From Alphaproteobacteria bacterium (GTDB lineage Bacteria; Pseudomonadota; Alphaproteobacteria; SHVP01), in the NCBI GenBank assembly GCA_040216735.1, contig JAVJOO010000003.1:140746-204745 (forward strand): 64,000 bases of DNA, read 5' to 3'. This document shows positions 24,848 to 34,466 of the stretch, piece by piece (within the stretch, counting starts at the first letter, position 1; each line of letters begins with the position of its first letter). Both the position numbers and the translations under genes were made by a program. The notes below the pieces were generated by a model. The model made no database searches, was not told the origin of the DNA, and saw nothing but the letters and a program-made list of their open reading frames with translations.

Positions 24848-27136
24848 ATGCTCAAGATACTTGGCTATCCGGATCGGTTTAGCGTAAGGCCCGGCGAAAC
24901 CATCCGCTTCATGGTCTCCAGTGAACTCGGCGGCCACTACACCGCGGACTTCGTGCGCATCGTTCACGGCGACGTCAACCCCGATGGACCCGGGTACAAA
25001 GAGATCGAGGTTAAGGGGCCTTCTTCCGGGACCTATTCGAGCCGGATTCAACAGGTCCATCCGGGGTCGTCCGTAGTGGTGGCGGACCACCCGAAGCTTG
25101 CGAACCTGTCGAGTTTTCACGTTCAATGTATGGTCTGGCCGACGTTGCCGACGCGGGGCGAACAGGGCTTGATCGCCAAATGGTCGCCCGATCGCGGCGG
25201 CTTCGCCCTGATCCTCGACGAGACCGGCGCCCCGGCGCTGCGGCTCGGCAACGGCGATGGCGGTGTGCAAACGGTGTCGACCGGGACGCCGCTGATCGCG
25301 CGCGAATGGTATCGCCTCGACGCAAGCTTCGATGCCGACAAGCGCAAGGTTGTTCTGCGCCAAATCCCGCTCTTCGACCATCCAAGTACGGCAGCGCGCA
25401 CGCGAACAGAGAAGCGGGTCGACGTCGTGCCAATTCTCGACAACGGTGCGCCGCTGACGATCGGCGCGTGGTTCGAGCGTACCGAGGGCGCGCGCGTCAT
25501 CACGGCAGGCCACTACGACGGAAAAATAGACGCGCCTCGATTGCTGCGCCGACCCTTCAACGATACCGAGGCCGAAGCCCTCGCGGCGGCGTCTTCGCCC
25601 AACCTCGCGGCCAGCGTTCACCCGTCGCCGGTTGCGGCCTTCGTGGCCGATATCGTCGCGGCGTGGGATTTCTCGCAAGGCATCGAGTCGACCCGCGTGC
25701 ACGACGTTGCGGCAAATCGACTCGACGGTACCCTGAAAAACCTGCCTACCCGCGCCGCCAAAGGCCACAATTGGACCGGCGAGGAGATGAACTGGCGTCA
25801 TCGCCCCGATCAGTATGGTGCCATCCATTTCCATCACGACGATCTCTACGACGCCGGCTGGGAACCCGACTTCGAACTCACGGTGCCGGCGGATTGGCGC
25901 AGCGGCTCGTATGCGGCGCGCCTGACTTGCGGCGCCCACGAGGAGTACATCCCATTTTTCGTTATCCCGCCGCGCGGCCGGCCGGGCGCAAAACTCGCGT
26001 TCCTCGTCCCGACCGCGAGCTATATGGCGTATGCCAACGAGCATCTGCTGATGAGCGGGGAGGCTTCGTCGGGCCTTGGCCGCCTCGCTGTGTTCACCGC
26101 CCGTGACATGTATGTGAACGAACACCGCGAGATCGGCTATTCGCTCTACGACTATCACGCCGACGGAAGCGGCGTATGTTACTCCTCGCGCCTGCGTCCG
26201 GTCATCAACATGAGGCCCAAGTACCAGTTCGGTGCGGGCATGGTCGGCTCGAGTTTGCACCAATACAACGCCGATACGCATATCATCGACTGGCTGGAGG
26301 CTATGGGCCACGCCTTCGATGTGATTACCGACGAGGATCTGCACAACGAAGGTATGGAGCTGTTGTCCGGCTACCGCGCCGTCATGACCGGCACCCATCC
26401 TGAGTACTATTCGACCGCGATGCTCGACGCTCTGCATGCCTTCAAGAATCAGGGCGGGCGATTGATCTATATGGGCGGCAACGGTTTCTATTGGCGTATT
26501 GCGTTTCACCAGGACCTGCCCGGCGTGATCGAAGTGCGCCGCGCCGAAGGCGGGATACGCACCTGGATGGCTGAACCGGGCGAGTACTACCACAGCTTCA
26601 CGGGCGAGTACGGCGGCATATGGTTGCGCCAGGGCAGGCCACCCCAAACCCTCTGCGGTGTCGGATTCACGGCGCAGGGTTTCGATATCTCCGCGCCGTA
26701 CAAGCCGACGCCCGATAGCCGCGATCCGCGGGCGGCTTTCATCTTTGACGGTATTCCCGAGGGCGCCCCGATCGGCGACACGGGACTTGTTGGCGGCGCC
26801 GCCGGGGGGTTCGAGCTCGACCGGGCCGACCGCCGCCACGGCACCCCGCCGCATGCCCTGGTGTTGGCAACGACGATGGGCGGTCATACCGACACCTTTC
26901 TGGTCGTGCCCGAAGAGTTGCACATCACCGCGGCCAATATCACCGGCACCTCGAGTCCGTTGGTCCGGGCGGACATGGTGTTCTATGAAACGCCGGGTGG
27001 CGGGGCGGTGTTCTCGACCGGTTCGATCGCCTTTGCCGGATCGTTGTCGCCCAACGGATACCGCAACAACGCGTCGCGGATGATCGACAACGTGGTCCGA
27101 CGGTTCGTCGATGACGCGGCCTTCGTCGCGCCCTAG
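24848..27136 (+). CDS. N,N-dimethylformamidase beta (large) subunit-like amidohydrolase
   Basis: A 762-residue protein, the same length as known large subunits. Residues 1-100 form a beta-rich start (LGYPDRFSVRPGETIRFMV), 110-330 a LamG-like jelly roll, and 360-762 the DUF6605-type C-terminal domain. Characterised dimethylformamidase holds one iron with two Tyr and one Glu. Candidate ligands here are in SYMAYANE (Tyr392/Tyr395), KYQFGAG and GEYYHSFTGEYGG, but I could not align them. The enzyme would hydrolyse an N-alkyl amide to an amine and acid. The actual substrate could be another amide. Confidence 0.88.
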   Translation: MLKILGYPDRFSVRPGETIRFMVSSELGGHYTADFVRIVHGDVNPDGPGYKEIEVKGPSSGTYSSRIQQVHPGSSVVVADHPKLANLSSFHVQCMVWPTLPTRGEQGLIAKWSPDRGGFALILDETGAPALRLGNGDGGVQTVSTGTPLIAREWYRLDASFDADKRKVVLRQIPLFDHPSTAARTRTEKRVDVVPILDNGAPLTIGAWFERTEGARVITAGHYDGKIDAPRLLRRPFNDTEAEALAAASSPNLAASVHPSPVAAFVADIVAAWDFSQGIESTRVHDVAANRLDGTLKNLPTRAAKGHNWTGEEMNWRHRPDQYGAIHFHHDDLYDAGWEPDFELTVPADWRSGSYAARLTCGAHEEYIPFFVIPPRGRPGAKLAFLVPTASYMAYANEHLLMSGEASSGLGRLAVFTARDMYVNEHREIGYSLYDYHADGSGVCYSSRLRPVINMRPKYQFGAGMVGSSLHQYNADTHIIDWLEAMGHAFDVITDEDLHNEGMELLSGYRAVMTGTHPEYYSTAMLDALHAFKNQGGRLIYMGGNGFYWRIAFHQDLPGVIEVRRAEGGIRTWMAEPGEYYHSFTGEYGGIWLRQGRPPQTLCGVGFTAQGFDISAPYKPTPDSRDPRAAFIFDGIPEGAPIGDTGLVGGAAGGFELDRADRRHGTPPHALVLATTMGGHTDTFLVVPEELHITAANITGTSSPLVRADMVFYETPGGGAVFSTGSIAFAGSLSPNGYRNNASRMIDNVVRRFVDDAAFVAP

Positions 27137-27231
27137 GGCGATCGGTGGCGGTGTATGTGTTGCGTTGCGGGGGATGTCCCCCGCACAATTGGAACAGAAA
27201 CAGACAGCACGAATAGAAGGGGAGAAATACC

Positions 27232-28119
27232 GTGGCAGATGAACCCGTAATCTACATCGACGGTGCCTATAAGCCGCTCAGCCAAGCGAATATCTCGGTC
27301 CTCGACCAGGGGTTCTTGCTGGGCGATGCCGTGTTCGACGTCGTGTCGGCGTGGAAGGGGAACCTGTTTCGGTTGGATGCGCATCTCGAACGTTTCGAAG
27401 ATTCGTTGCGCGCGACCCGGCTCAACCCGTCGCTCGACCGGGCAGGCTGGCGCGACGCGATAATCGAAACGGCGCGGCGCAACAAGCTACGCGACGCAAA
27501 CATTCGCTTTATCGCAACCCGCGGCGTTTCCAAGCAGGTCATCGCCGATCCGCGCGACAATCAACCGACCGAAATTGTGTGGGCCGCGCCCTACGTGTTC
27601 CTTGCCGACGATGCCGGCCGAGCCAACGGCATCCGCCTGATGATCAGTCATCTGCGCGGGTTCAGGCCCGACACGCTCGACCCGCGTTACAAGTGCGTGG
27701 ATCGGCTGCATTTCCAGTTGGCCAAGATCGAGGCGCTCGAGGCGGGATACGACGACGTGATCTGGCTGGACCAGAACGGGCATGTCGCCGAGGGGCCGGC
27801 GTCGAATATTTTCGTGGTCAAACGCGGCGTCCTACACACACCGGGCGAGGGCGTGCTGCGGGGGATTACGCGCCAGGTCTTCCTCGATCTCGCCGCGCGC
27901 GCCGGGGTTCCGGTACGGGAATGCAATATTTCAGCGTTCGACCTTTTCACCGCCGATGAAATTTTTACAACCAGTACGGCGGGCGGTGCCTTGCCGATTC
28001 GCGAAGTCTCGGGCCGTCCCCTGGCCGGAGAGGTGGCGGGGCCGATCACCAAGAAACTCGACGGGTTGTATTGGGCGATGCGGGAGTCGGGTGAGGACGG
28101 TACGCCGATCTACGACTGA
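27232..28119 (+). CDS. PLP-dependent aminotransferase, class IV (D-amino acid/branched-chain type)
   Basis: A 295-residue fold-type IV aminotransferase. It has the opening YIDGAYKPLSQANISVLDQGFLLGD cut into MADE-like start, a Schiff-base Lys154 in YKCVDRLH, and the late motif AEGPASNIFVVKRGVLHTP. It exchanges amino groups between amino acids and keto acids. GTG 27232 follows GGGGAG. It lies 95 bp downstream of the dimethylformamidase large subunit and 31 bp upstream of an oxidoreductase gene, so a shared transcript is likely. It may be R-selective for amines. Confidence 0.87.
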   Translation: MADEPVIYIDGAYKPLSQANISVLDQGFLLGDAVFDVVSAWKGNLFRLDAHLERFEDSLRATRLNPSLDRAGWRDAIIETARRNKLRDANIRFIATRGVSKQVIADPRDNQPTEIVWAAPYVFLADDAGRANGIRLMISHLRGFRPDTLDPRYKCVDRLHFQLAKIEALEAGYDDVIWLDQNGHVAEGPASNIFVVKRGVLHTPGEGVLRGITRQVFLDLAARAGVPVRECNISAFDLFTADEIFTTSTAGGALPIREVSGRPLAGEVAGPITKKLDGLYWAMRESGEDGTPIYD

Positions 28120-28150
28120 ATGTCCTGGCGGACGAGGGGCCGAAGCAACC

Positions 28151-29149
28151 ATGTCAGAAATGAATGTCATCGAGATGAACGGACGGGGTGCCGCAGAAGT
28201 CATGCGGGTCGCGCGGCGCCCGATTCCTGAGCCCGCGGCCGGCGAAATACTGATCCGGACGCGGGCGATCGGCGTCAACCGCGTCGACATTCTACAGAGA
28301 ATCGGTCAGTACACGCCGCCCTACGGTATTGTCGACGTACCGGGGGTCGAGCTCTCCGGCGAGATCGCAGCGCTGGGTCCTGGTGTGACGGGTTTCTCCA
28401 TCGGGGATGCGGTCTGCGGCTTGGTGGTCGGCGGCGCGTATGCGGCGTATTGCGCCGTTCCGCAGGCCCAGGTGCTGCGTTTGCCGAAAGGCTACGACTT
28501 CATCCTAGGTGCCGCGTTGCCGGAAGTGCACTTTACCGTTTGGACGGCGTTAATGCAGCATGGTCGCTACCGGGCGGGCGAATCGCTCCTCGTCCACGGC
28601 GGGTCGAGCGGGATCGGCACCACGGCCATCATGTTGGCGCGCGCGTTGGGTGACGGCGATATCTATGCGACGGCGGGGAACGACGCTAAGTGCCGGGCCT
28701 GCGAAGACCTGGGTGCCACGCTGTGCATTAACTACAAGACCGAAGATTTCGTAGATGCCATTCGTGCGCGGCGCGGGGCAGCCAGCCTCGATGTGATCCT
28801 CGATATGGTGGTCGGTCCTTACGTGCCCAAGAACCAATCGCTGCTCGCGCCGGAAGGTCGCCTGGTGTTCATCGGCTTGATGAGCGACCAACGCGAATCG
28901 CAAATCAGCACGACCGCGGTCATGCTCAACCGGCAGGTCATCACCGGTGTGTCGTTGCGCGGGCAAACGCTGGAACAAAAAGCCGCTATCCGAAACGATA
29001 TGGAGCGTGTCGTCTGGCCGCTGCTCGACCAAGGCAAGATGCGTCCGGTCATCGATTCGGTCTACCCGATGACCGACGCTGTCGCGGCGCACCACCGCCT
29101 CGAAACGAGCGAACACATCGGTCAAATCGTACTTACCGTCGAGCCGTAA
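28151..29149 (+). CDS. Quinone oxidoreductase-like MDR protein (PIG3 type)
   Basis: A 332-residue medium-chain dehydrogenase/reductase without structural zinc. Motifs include TRAIGVNRVDILQRIGQYTPP, VPGVELSGEIAALG and the nucleotide-binding VHGGSSGIGTTAIMLA. The family reduces quinones or enones with NADPH. The ATG at 28151 is chosen; the open frame extends upstream in another gene. It is preceded by the aminotransferase and followed 55 bp later by a DszC-like monooxygenase, and may supply reduced product or remove a reactive intermediate. Confidence 0.88.
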   Translation: MSEMNVIEMNGRGAAEVMRVARRPIPEPAAGEILIRTRAIGVNRVDILQRIGQYTPPYGIVDVPGVELSGEIAALGPGVTGFSIGDAVCGLVVGGAYAAYCAVPQAQVLRLPKGYDFILGAALPEVHFTVWTALMQHGRYRAGESLLVHGGSSGIGTTAIMLARALGDGDIYATAGNDAKCRACEDLGATLCINYKTEDFVDAIRARRGAASLDVILDMVVGPYVPKNQSLLAPEGRLVFIGLMSDQRESQISTTAVMLNRQVITGVSLRGQTLEQKAAIRNDMERVVWPLLDQGKMRPVIDSVYPMTDAVAAHHRLETSEHIGQIVLTVEP

Positions 29150-29204
29150 GCGGAACAGTTCTCTGACCGGGCCGCCGCGAAAAGCGCCGCAAAAGAGGGG
29201 AGAT

Positions 29205-30422
29205 ATGGGCGACAACGACGCGACGCGCAAAGAAATGCTCGGCCGGGCCAAGGAACTCCGCCAAGAATTTGCGGCTACTGCTTCGGAGGTCGACCGGACC
29301 GGCGCGGTCCCGTTCGATAATCTGCGCCGGCTCCAAGAAAGTGGGCTCGCGCGCCTGCTGGTGTCGCCGGGGACGGGCGGACTCGCGTCGGACTCTGGCA
29401 CCGCGTCAGATCTGGATGTGCTTTCCGACATCCTCGTCGAGCTCAGCGCTGGTGAGAGCTCGACCGCACAGATTTGGAGCGTTCACACCATCGTTTCCCG
29501 TTTGGTGTTGGGCACCCAACTCGACATCGATTCGGACCTCCAGCGCGAACTCGTCGCAGGGGTTCTCGACGGCAGTATTCGTTTCTCAAACGCCTCGGCC
29601 GAAGGCGGCCCGCGCCGCGGCGAGTTTTCGACGACGGCGACGCGCCAAGGCGATACCTACGTGATCGACGGCACCAAAATCTTCGCGACCGGCAGCGAAG
29701 GCGCCCAGTACAGTATCGTCCCCGTCATTTCCGACAGCGTCCCTGGTGGGGGCCTCGCCTACGCGCTTGTCCCGATGGATGCCGACGGCGTCCGGTTGCA
29801 CCACGACTGGGACAATATGGGCCAGCGCGCCACCGCCAGCGGCACCGTATCTTTTGAACACGTCGCGATCCCAGCGCGCTACCACCTTTCGATCAAGGGC
29901 GGCGCTGAATCGATGTTCGGTCCAACCAGCGTATTCGGCTTGCTGTTCCAAACCGCGATCAATTCGGTGATTCTCGGGCTGGGGTTCGGCGCCTTCGAGG
30001 TGACATGTGAGTACGTGCGCAGCTTCGCGCGACCGAACCTGCCGTCGATCGAGTCGGCCGCCGATGACCCGGTCAACCAATGGCATGCCGGTCGCCTCTC
30101 GGCCCAGCTTGCCGGGGCGCAGGCTTTGCTGCGCGAGTCGACCCGGTTGATCTGGGACTTCGAGCGGTTGGGCGGTGCACGCGGTCCGGTCTCGGTCCAC
30201 ATGATGCGCGCCAAATACGCGATCAACGAGGCCGTGCTCGAATCGACCGGGCAACTACACCGTCTCGCGGGGGGACGGGCGACCAGCAACAAGTACCGCC
30301 TCGATCGCTTTTGGCGCAGCGCCCGGACCCTCACGGTACACGATTCGATCGACGCCAAGCTGCGTCAGATCGGTGCCTACGAAATTACTGGCACGCCGCC
30401 GCCACCCACCATTATCAGCTAG
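29205..30422 (+). CDS. Acyl-CoA dehydrogenase-fold flavin monooxygenase (DszC/SfnB-like)
   Basis: A 405-residue ACAD-fold protein of the branch that oxygenates substrates with reduced flavin instead of dehydrogenating acyl-CoAs. The segment HHDWDNMGQRATASGTVSFE is the signature seen in DszC-type enzymes, and the C-terminal HRLAGGRATSNKYRLDRFWRSARTLTVH replaces the usual acyl-CoA features. It should need a separate flavin reductase, which was not found in the window. Such enzymes oxidise sulfur or nitrogen, which would fit a role before or after the amidohydrolase. Confidence 0.85.
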   Translation: MGDNDATRKEMLGRAKELRQEFAATASEVDRTGAVPFDNLRRLQESGLARLLVSPGTGGLASDSGTASDLDVLSDILVELSAGESSTAQIWSVHTIVSRLVLGTQLDIDSDLQRELVAGVLDGSIRFSNASAEGGPRRGEFSTTATRQGDTYVIDGTKIFATGSEGAQYSIVPVISDSVPGGGLAYALVPMDADGVRLHHDWDNMGQRATASGTVSFEHVAIPARYHLSIKGGAESMFGPTSVFGLLFQTAINSVILGLGFGAFEVTCEYVRSFARPNLPSIESAADDPVNQWHAGRLSAQLAGAQALLRESTRLIWDFERLGGARGPVSVHMMRAKYAINEAVLESTGQLHRLAGGRATSNKYRLDRFWRSARTLTVHDSIDAKLRQIGAYEITGTPPPPTIIS

Positions 30423-30479
30423 AGTCGCCGATGGACCGGATCGGTCGAAATTGCCAGCCGACACACTGAGGTGAACGCC

Positions 30480-31520
30480 ATGAAAGCTTATGAAATACAG
30501 GATTTCGCTAAGTCGGGCCGGTTGCGATTGGTCGACCGTCCGGATCCGGTACCCAAGGCCGGCGAAGCCTTGGTCAAGATGCGCGCCACCGGTTTGAATG
30601 CCCGCGACCTCACGATCATGCAGGGCGATCAGTTCGGCCGCATCATCCCGCCGACCCGGATTCCGTTGTCGGATAACGCTGGCGACGTCGTCGCGGTCGG
30701 CGAAGGCGTCACCGGCGTCAAGCCGGGCGACCGCGTCACCATGACCCACTATTGGCGCTGGCTCGACGGCACATGGGACGAATCCATGCGCGAAGAAGAC
30801 TACGCGATGTCGCTGGACGGTTTCCTTGTCGAGCAGGCTGTCGTTCCAGCCGCGGCGCTCATCAAGTTGCCCGACAGCATCTCCTACGAGGCGGCCAGCA
30901 CGTTGCAAAGTGCCGGGCTAACCGCGTGGCATGCGGTGGTCGAAGCGGGCCACGCCAAGCCCGGCGCTACGGTGGTGACGATCGGCACGGGTGGGGTGTC
31001 GGTGTTCGCAATGCAGTGGGCCAAGCTGGCCGGCGCGCGCGCCATCGTCACGTCGTCAAGCGATGCGAAACTGGCGCGCATGAAGGAACTCGGCGCCGAT
31101 GACGGAATCAACTATGCCGATACGCCGGAATGGTCGAAGGCGGTGATGGAACTGACCGGCGGTCGCGGGGCCGATCTGGTCGTCAACAACGTCGGCCTGG
31201 CCGAACTCGATCAATGCTTGGAGGCGTGCGCGTCCGGCGGTGTCATCGCCCACGTCGGCGCCAACCCGGTGTCGCGCGACCGCAAGGCCGCGGTGCCGCA
31301 ACCGCCCAAACGCCTCGGCAACCTCATCATGCGGAGCTTGACGATCAAGGGGATCATCGTCGGCAGCCGCGCGATGTTCGTGAACCTGATCGACCAAATG
31401 GCAACCCACGGCGTCGAACCCATCATCGATCGCGTCTATCCGTTCGACCAAGTGAACGACGCGATTGCCTACATGGCCGGTGGCGACAAACTCGGTAAGG
31501 TCGTGATCCGAATTCAATAG
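30480..31520 (+). CDS. Zinc-independent alcohol dehydrogenase-like MDR protein
   Basis: A 346-residue medium-chain dehydrogenase. It has GLNARDLTIMQGDQFG, VPG-like SDNAGDVVAVGEGV, and the Rossmann motif VVTIGTGGVSVFAMQWAKLAGA. The catalytic and structural zinc cysteines of classical ADH are not present, and WRWLDGTWDESMREEDYAM marks a subgroup of NAD(P)-dependent reductases. ATG 30480 with GAGGTGA just upstream is preferred over the GTG at 30471. It is the last gene of the five-gene run 27232-31520. Confidence 0.85.
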   Translation: MKAYEIQDFAKSGRLRLVDRPDPVPKAGEALVKMRATGLNARDLTIMQGDQFGRIIPPTRIPLSDNAGDVVAVGEGVTGVKPGDRVTMTHYWRWLDGTWDESMREEDYAMSLDGFLVEQAVVPAAALIKLPDSISYEAASTLQSAGLTAWHAVVEAGHAKPGATVVTIGTGGVSVFAMQWAKLAGARAIVTSSSDAKLARMKELGADDGINYADTPEWSKAVMELTGGRGADLVVNNVGLAELDQCLEACASGGVIAHVGANPVSRDRKAAVPQPPKRLGNLIMRSLTIKGIIVGSRAMFVNLIDQMATHGVEPIIDRVYPFDQVNDAIAYMAGGDKLGKVVIRIQ

Positions 31521-31587
31521 GTTCTCGGTCGCCAAAACGATTGCATCGCGTGGGTTCGTCCCGATCCGCCAGCCAAACAGCTCCTGA

Positions 31588-34293
31588 TTACTGCGCGGCT
31601 GGGCTGGTGGTGATGCCTCCCGACTTGGCGGCGAAGGTCCCTGCGGCTTTGTAGTTGGTGCCGATAACGTGGAACTGTCCACCCTGTTCGGCAACCGCGT
31701 CGCTGCCACCTTGGAAGAACGAGCCGTGGAACGAAATGCTCTTCGTCCCATTGGAGCCGCTTCCGGCGAAGTCGCGACGGTTCGTCGAGTTCGCCGACAC
31801 AGAAACGTTAGAGAAGTTCGAGCCGTCGAAATTCGTCACGGTGACGGCGCCCGAGTGGGTTGAGAAGTTCCAGGCATTCTGGAACGTACCGACGGCCTGA
31901 TAGCGGCTGCCGTTATTGTCGACCGAGCCGTTGAGGTGCCCGCTATAGGTTGCAGTACCGGTCATCGGGATATCGACGAGCGCTGGCAACTTACCGGCCA
32001 CCCATGTTGCGAGATGAAACCGGTCGACGTTGCTGCTGGCATCGACGCCCTCGGCGACCCAATAGCCCCACTCCAGGAATTGGCAGGTGCAAAAACTTAC
32101 CCCGCTGGGGAGAAAACCGGTGGTCGGTACGACTTCCTGGTTGACCATGAAAAAACGCAACGCCGAAACCGCTGTCGAATTGATTGTGCTGGTGGAGGCG
32201 CTTGATTCGCGGGCGGCAAAATTGTTGTCGTCGATGAAAGTGCCCCGGCCGCTCGTGCCCGACGTCGTTCCAAACCTGAGTTCGTAGTTCCGGCTATCGT
32301 CCTCGATCTGGACGCCAAACTCGCCGCTAACCCGGTTGATGGACGGGTCAGTGATGATTTTCACCGCAGTCGGGTCGCCAGGCGAACCTGTGTTGCTGTC
32401 GTCGTTCTCAATAATGAATGAAGGGAGCGCCGTGGTTGTATTGCGTTCGACAAGGCCGGCGGCGTAGCCGTTCAAGGTCCGCGCTGTGCGCGTGTTCCCG
32501 ATACCGCTCGGCGCCGTCGTCGGCGTTGCGACATGGTCGTAGGAGTAGAACGTCGCGGCTGTGGAATCGAAGGGCTTTTGTGCGCTCAACGCCGTCGTCA
32601 GCGTGTTTTCTCCGGTCCCGTAGAAGTCATTGTTCAAGACGAAATACGACACAGCGCCACTTGCGTTGGTAAACAATGAGGCGCCGCTCGAGTCGGGCAC
32701 GCTACCAATACCGCCAGAACTACGGACCAAAGCGCTTGTCGCGCTGGTCCGGCTCATGCCGCGCATACCGCCAGTGATCGAAGTTTGGTTCTGGCTGTTT
32801 AGGATGAACGTGCCGGTGTGCCCCACAAGGAGCGACTGTTGCGACGATCCTTGGCCGACGATTGCCAGTGTTGTTTGGAGCGTGGCGCTAGCGCTGGACG
32901 TTGATGGGCGTCGCGCGATGTAGAAGGGTGAAACGTTTGCCGATGACCGCGAGACCGCCGAGCCATCTGAAAAAATGAACGGAATATCGGTCGATGTGCT
33001 GTTGAGAAAATCGTTGCGCAGCGAATAGGCTAAGACGGTGAAACCCGAGGTCGATGACGATCCTGACGCGAGGGGAATCCCTGCAAACGTGAACGCCCGG
33101 TTGTTCGAGCTACCCTCCGTCAACTCATAGAATAGAAAGCGTTGGTCAGAGGAGAGGACGCCAGTGCCGTCGACGCTCCCGAAGGGCGTTGTCCCGGCGT
33201 TGCTCAAACTGAACGTCCCGCTCTTGATCGGAAGCGACAGTGTGGAAGTGCCGAGGTTCGCGGTGAAGGTTGCGCCAGACGACGATGCGCCGGTGAATCC
33301 GATGTTGCGGCTGGTGTCCGGGCTGATGGTGCTGGTACTGGAGTTGAACGTATTGGAGAGATATTGCTGCCGGCTGCGATAGCGCCCCGTCAGGCCGGTG
33401 ATGGAAATGCCAAGGTTCTGGTTCAAGTTGGTGTTTTGCTGAGCCTGGGCCGTTGTATTCTCAGCTGTTTGCCCGCCATCGCCCTGCGCAGCCGGTGGCC
33501 CAGCCGGGGGGGCTGCCGGCTCCAAAGCCCTGGGGCTGTTGCCCGAACCGAGCGCGCCGAGATTCGAACTTGCGACTCGTTGGTCGGTGGGGCGCTGGCC
33601 GCCCGCCGGTTGAGCGGGAGAGCCATCATCGGCCGGCGGCGGAGCGGTGCCCTCTAGCGAACCAAGTGCCGCATTTAAGGTATCTCCGGTGGCCGGAGCT
33701 GGGTTCGACGGCGGCGCGTCCGACGCGGTTGCCGAGACCGTGAAGCCGGGCCGATTGACCTGCTGGCTACCGCCTGCTGTGTCGACCGTCATTTGATCGC
33801 CGAACAGGAATGTTGCTTGCGTCGCGCCATTGTCGGCAACGTTGACCAGCGCGATCCCACCGCGAATACCGATGGTTGCTGTTGGCGTTTTCAGCGTCAC
33901 CGGGGTGCGCTTGCTGATCTTCCCCCCAACCATCCGGAAGACGCCCTTCGTTGCGCTCAGCGCGATCTTGCCGGTGCCGGTCGCAGGGTCGTAAACGAAC
34001 TCATCGAGCACGAGGTCGGAATTGGGCCCCACGGTAAAGGCGCTTTCGTCCAAGAACAGCATTTGCGCCTGGCCGTCGGCCGACGTAACGATCCGTTCGT
34101 TAGCCTGGATATTGACGCCAACTTCCAGCGTCCGGGTCTCGGCGGCGGGAGGCGTCCCCTGCGCATTGGGGTTCACCGCCGCGGCGACGCCGATTTCCGG
34201 TGTGTTTTGGGCCTGTCCGCCGGTGCCGAAGCTGAATACCGCGAGGATAACCGCCAGCCCCATCGACCGCAGAAAAACTTGGATTATCGCCAC
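31588..34293 (-). CDS. Large exported FecR-domain protein with C-terminal TbpB-like barrel
   Basis: A 901-residue protein read from GTG 34293, which follows GGGAG at good spacing. Residues 1-30 form a signal peptide. Residues about 50-160 are a FecR domain (VTSADGQAQMLFLDESAF, GVFRMVGGKISKRTPVTL, TATIGIRGGIALV). A proline-rich linker to about 290 follows, then a long Ser/Thr/Gly-rich beta region. The last 110 residues, with GHLNGSVDN, HGSFFQGGSDAVAEQGGQF and YKAAGTFAAKSGG, resemble the lipoprotein barrel of transferrin-binding protein TbpB and related solute-binding proteins. FecR domains normally sense or anchor envelope signals. Likely surface-exposed. The long spacer makes a precise role hard to assign. 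Confidence 0.8.
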   Translation of the reverse strand: MAIIQVFLRSMGLAVILAVFSFGTGGQAQNTPEIGVAAAVNPNAQGTPPAAETRTLEVGVNIQANERIVTSADGQAQMLFLDESAFTVGPNSDLVLDEFVYDPATGTGKIALSATKGVFRMVGGKISKRTPVTLKTPTATIGIRGGIALVNVADNGATQATFLFGDQMTVDTAGGSQQVNRPGFTVSATASDAPPSNPAPATGDTLNAALGSLEGTAPPPADDGSPAQPAGGQRPTDQRVASSNLGALGSGNSPRALEPAAPPAGPPAAQGDGGQTAENTTAQAQQNTNLNQNLGISITGLTGRYRSRQQYLSNTFNSSTSTISPDTSRNIGFTGASSSGATFTANLGTSTLSLPIKSGTFSLSNAGTTPFGSVDGTGVLSSDQRFLFYELTEGSSNNRAFTFAGIPLASGSSSTSGFTVLAYSLRNDFLNSTSTDIPFIFSDGSAVSRSSANVSPFYIARRPSTSSASATLQTTLAIVGQGSSQQSLLVGHTGTFILNSQNQTSITGGMRGMSRTSATSALVRSSGGIGSVPDSSGASLFTNASGAVSYFVLNNDFYGTGENTLTTALSAQKPFDSTAATFYSYDHVATPTTAPSGIGNTRTARTLNGYAAGLVERNTTTALPSFIIENDDSNTGSPGDPTAVKIITDPSINRVSGEFGVQIEDDSRNYELRFGTTSGTSGRGTFIDDNNFAARESSASTSTINSTAVSALRFFMVNQEVVPTTGFLPSGVSFCTCQFLEWGYWVAEGVDASSNVDRFHLATWVAGKLPALVDIPMTGTATYSGHLNGSVDNNGSRYQAVGTFQNAWNFSTHSGAVTVTNFDGSNFSNVSVSANSTNRRDFAGSGSNGTKSISFHGSFFQGGSDAVAEQGGQFHVIGTNYKAAGTFAAKSGGITTSPAAQ

Positions 34294-34466
34294 TGAACGG
34301 TACTCCCAGACTGTGAACCAGCAACGGGGCGAGATTACGCCCAACGGAGCAGCGTCACCACCGCCTTGGACGTGCTAGTTGGTGGATGTCCGCGTCACTA
34401 TAGAGAAAGTCGTCTCCGGGGTAGTTTATCCGGACGCTCACACCAGCTAGGGGCGCAAAGGGGAGG

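Noticed and set aside
24650-26923. 757-codon minus-strand open frame opposite the dimethylformamidase large subunit
   Set aside because: High GC makes long antisense frames common. It has no ribosome binding site or recognisable domain, while the plus frame has clear family motifs.
33142-33657. Plus-strand open frame opposite the FecR-domain gene
   Set aside because: Antisense of the low-complexity Ser/Thr/Gly region, with no domain.
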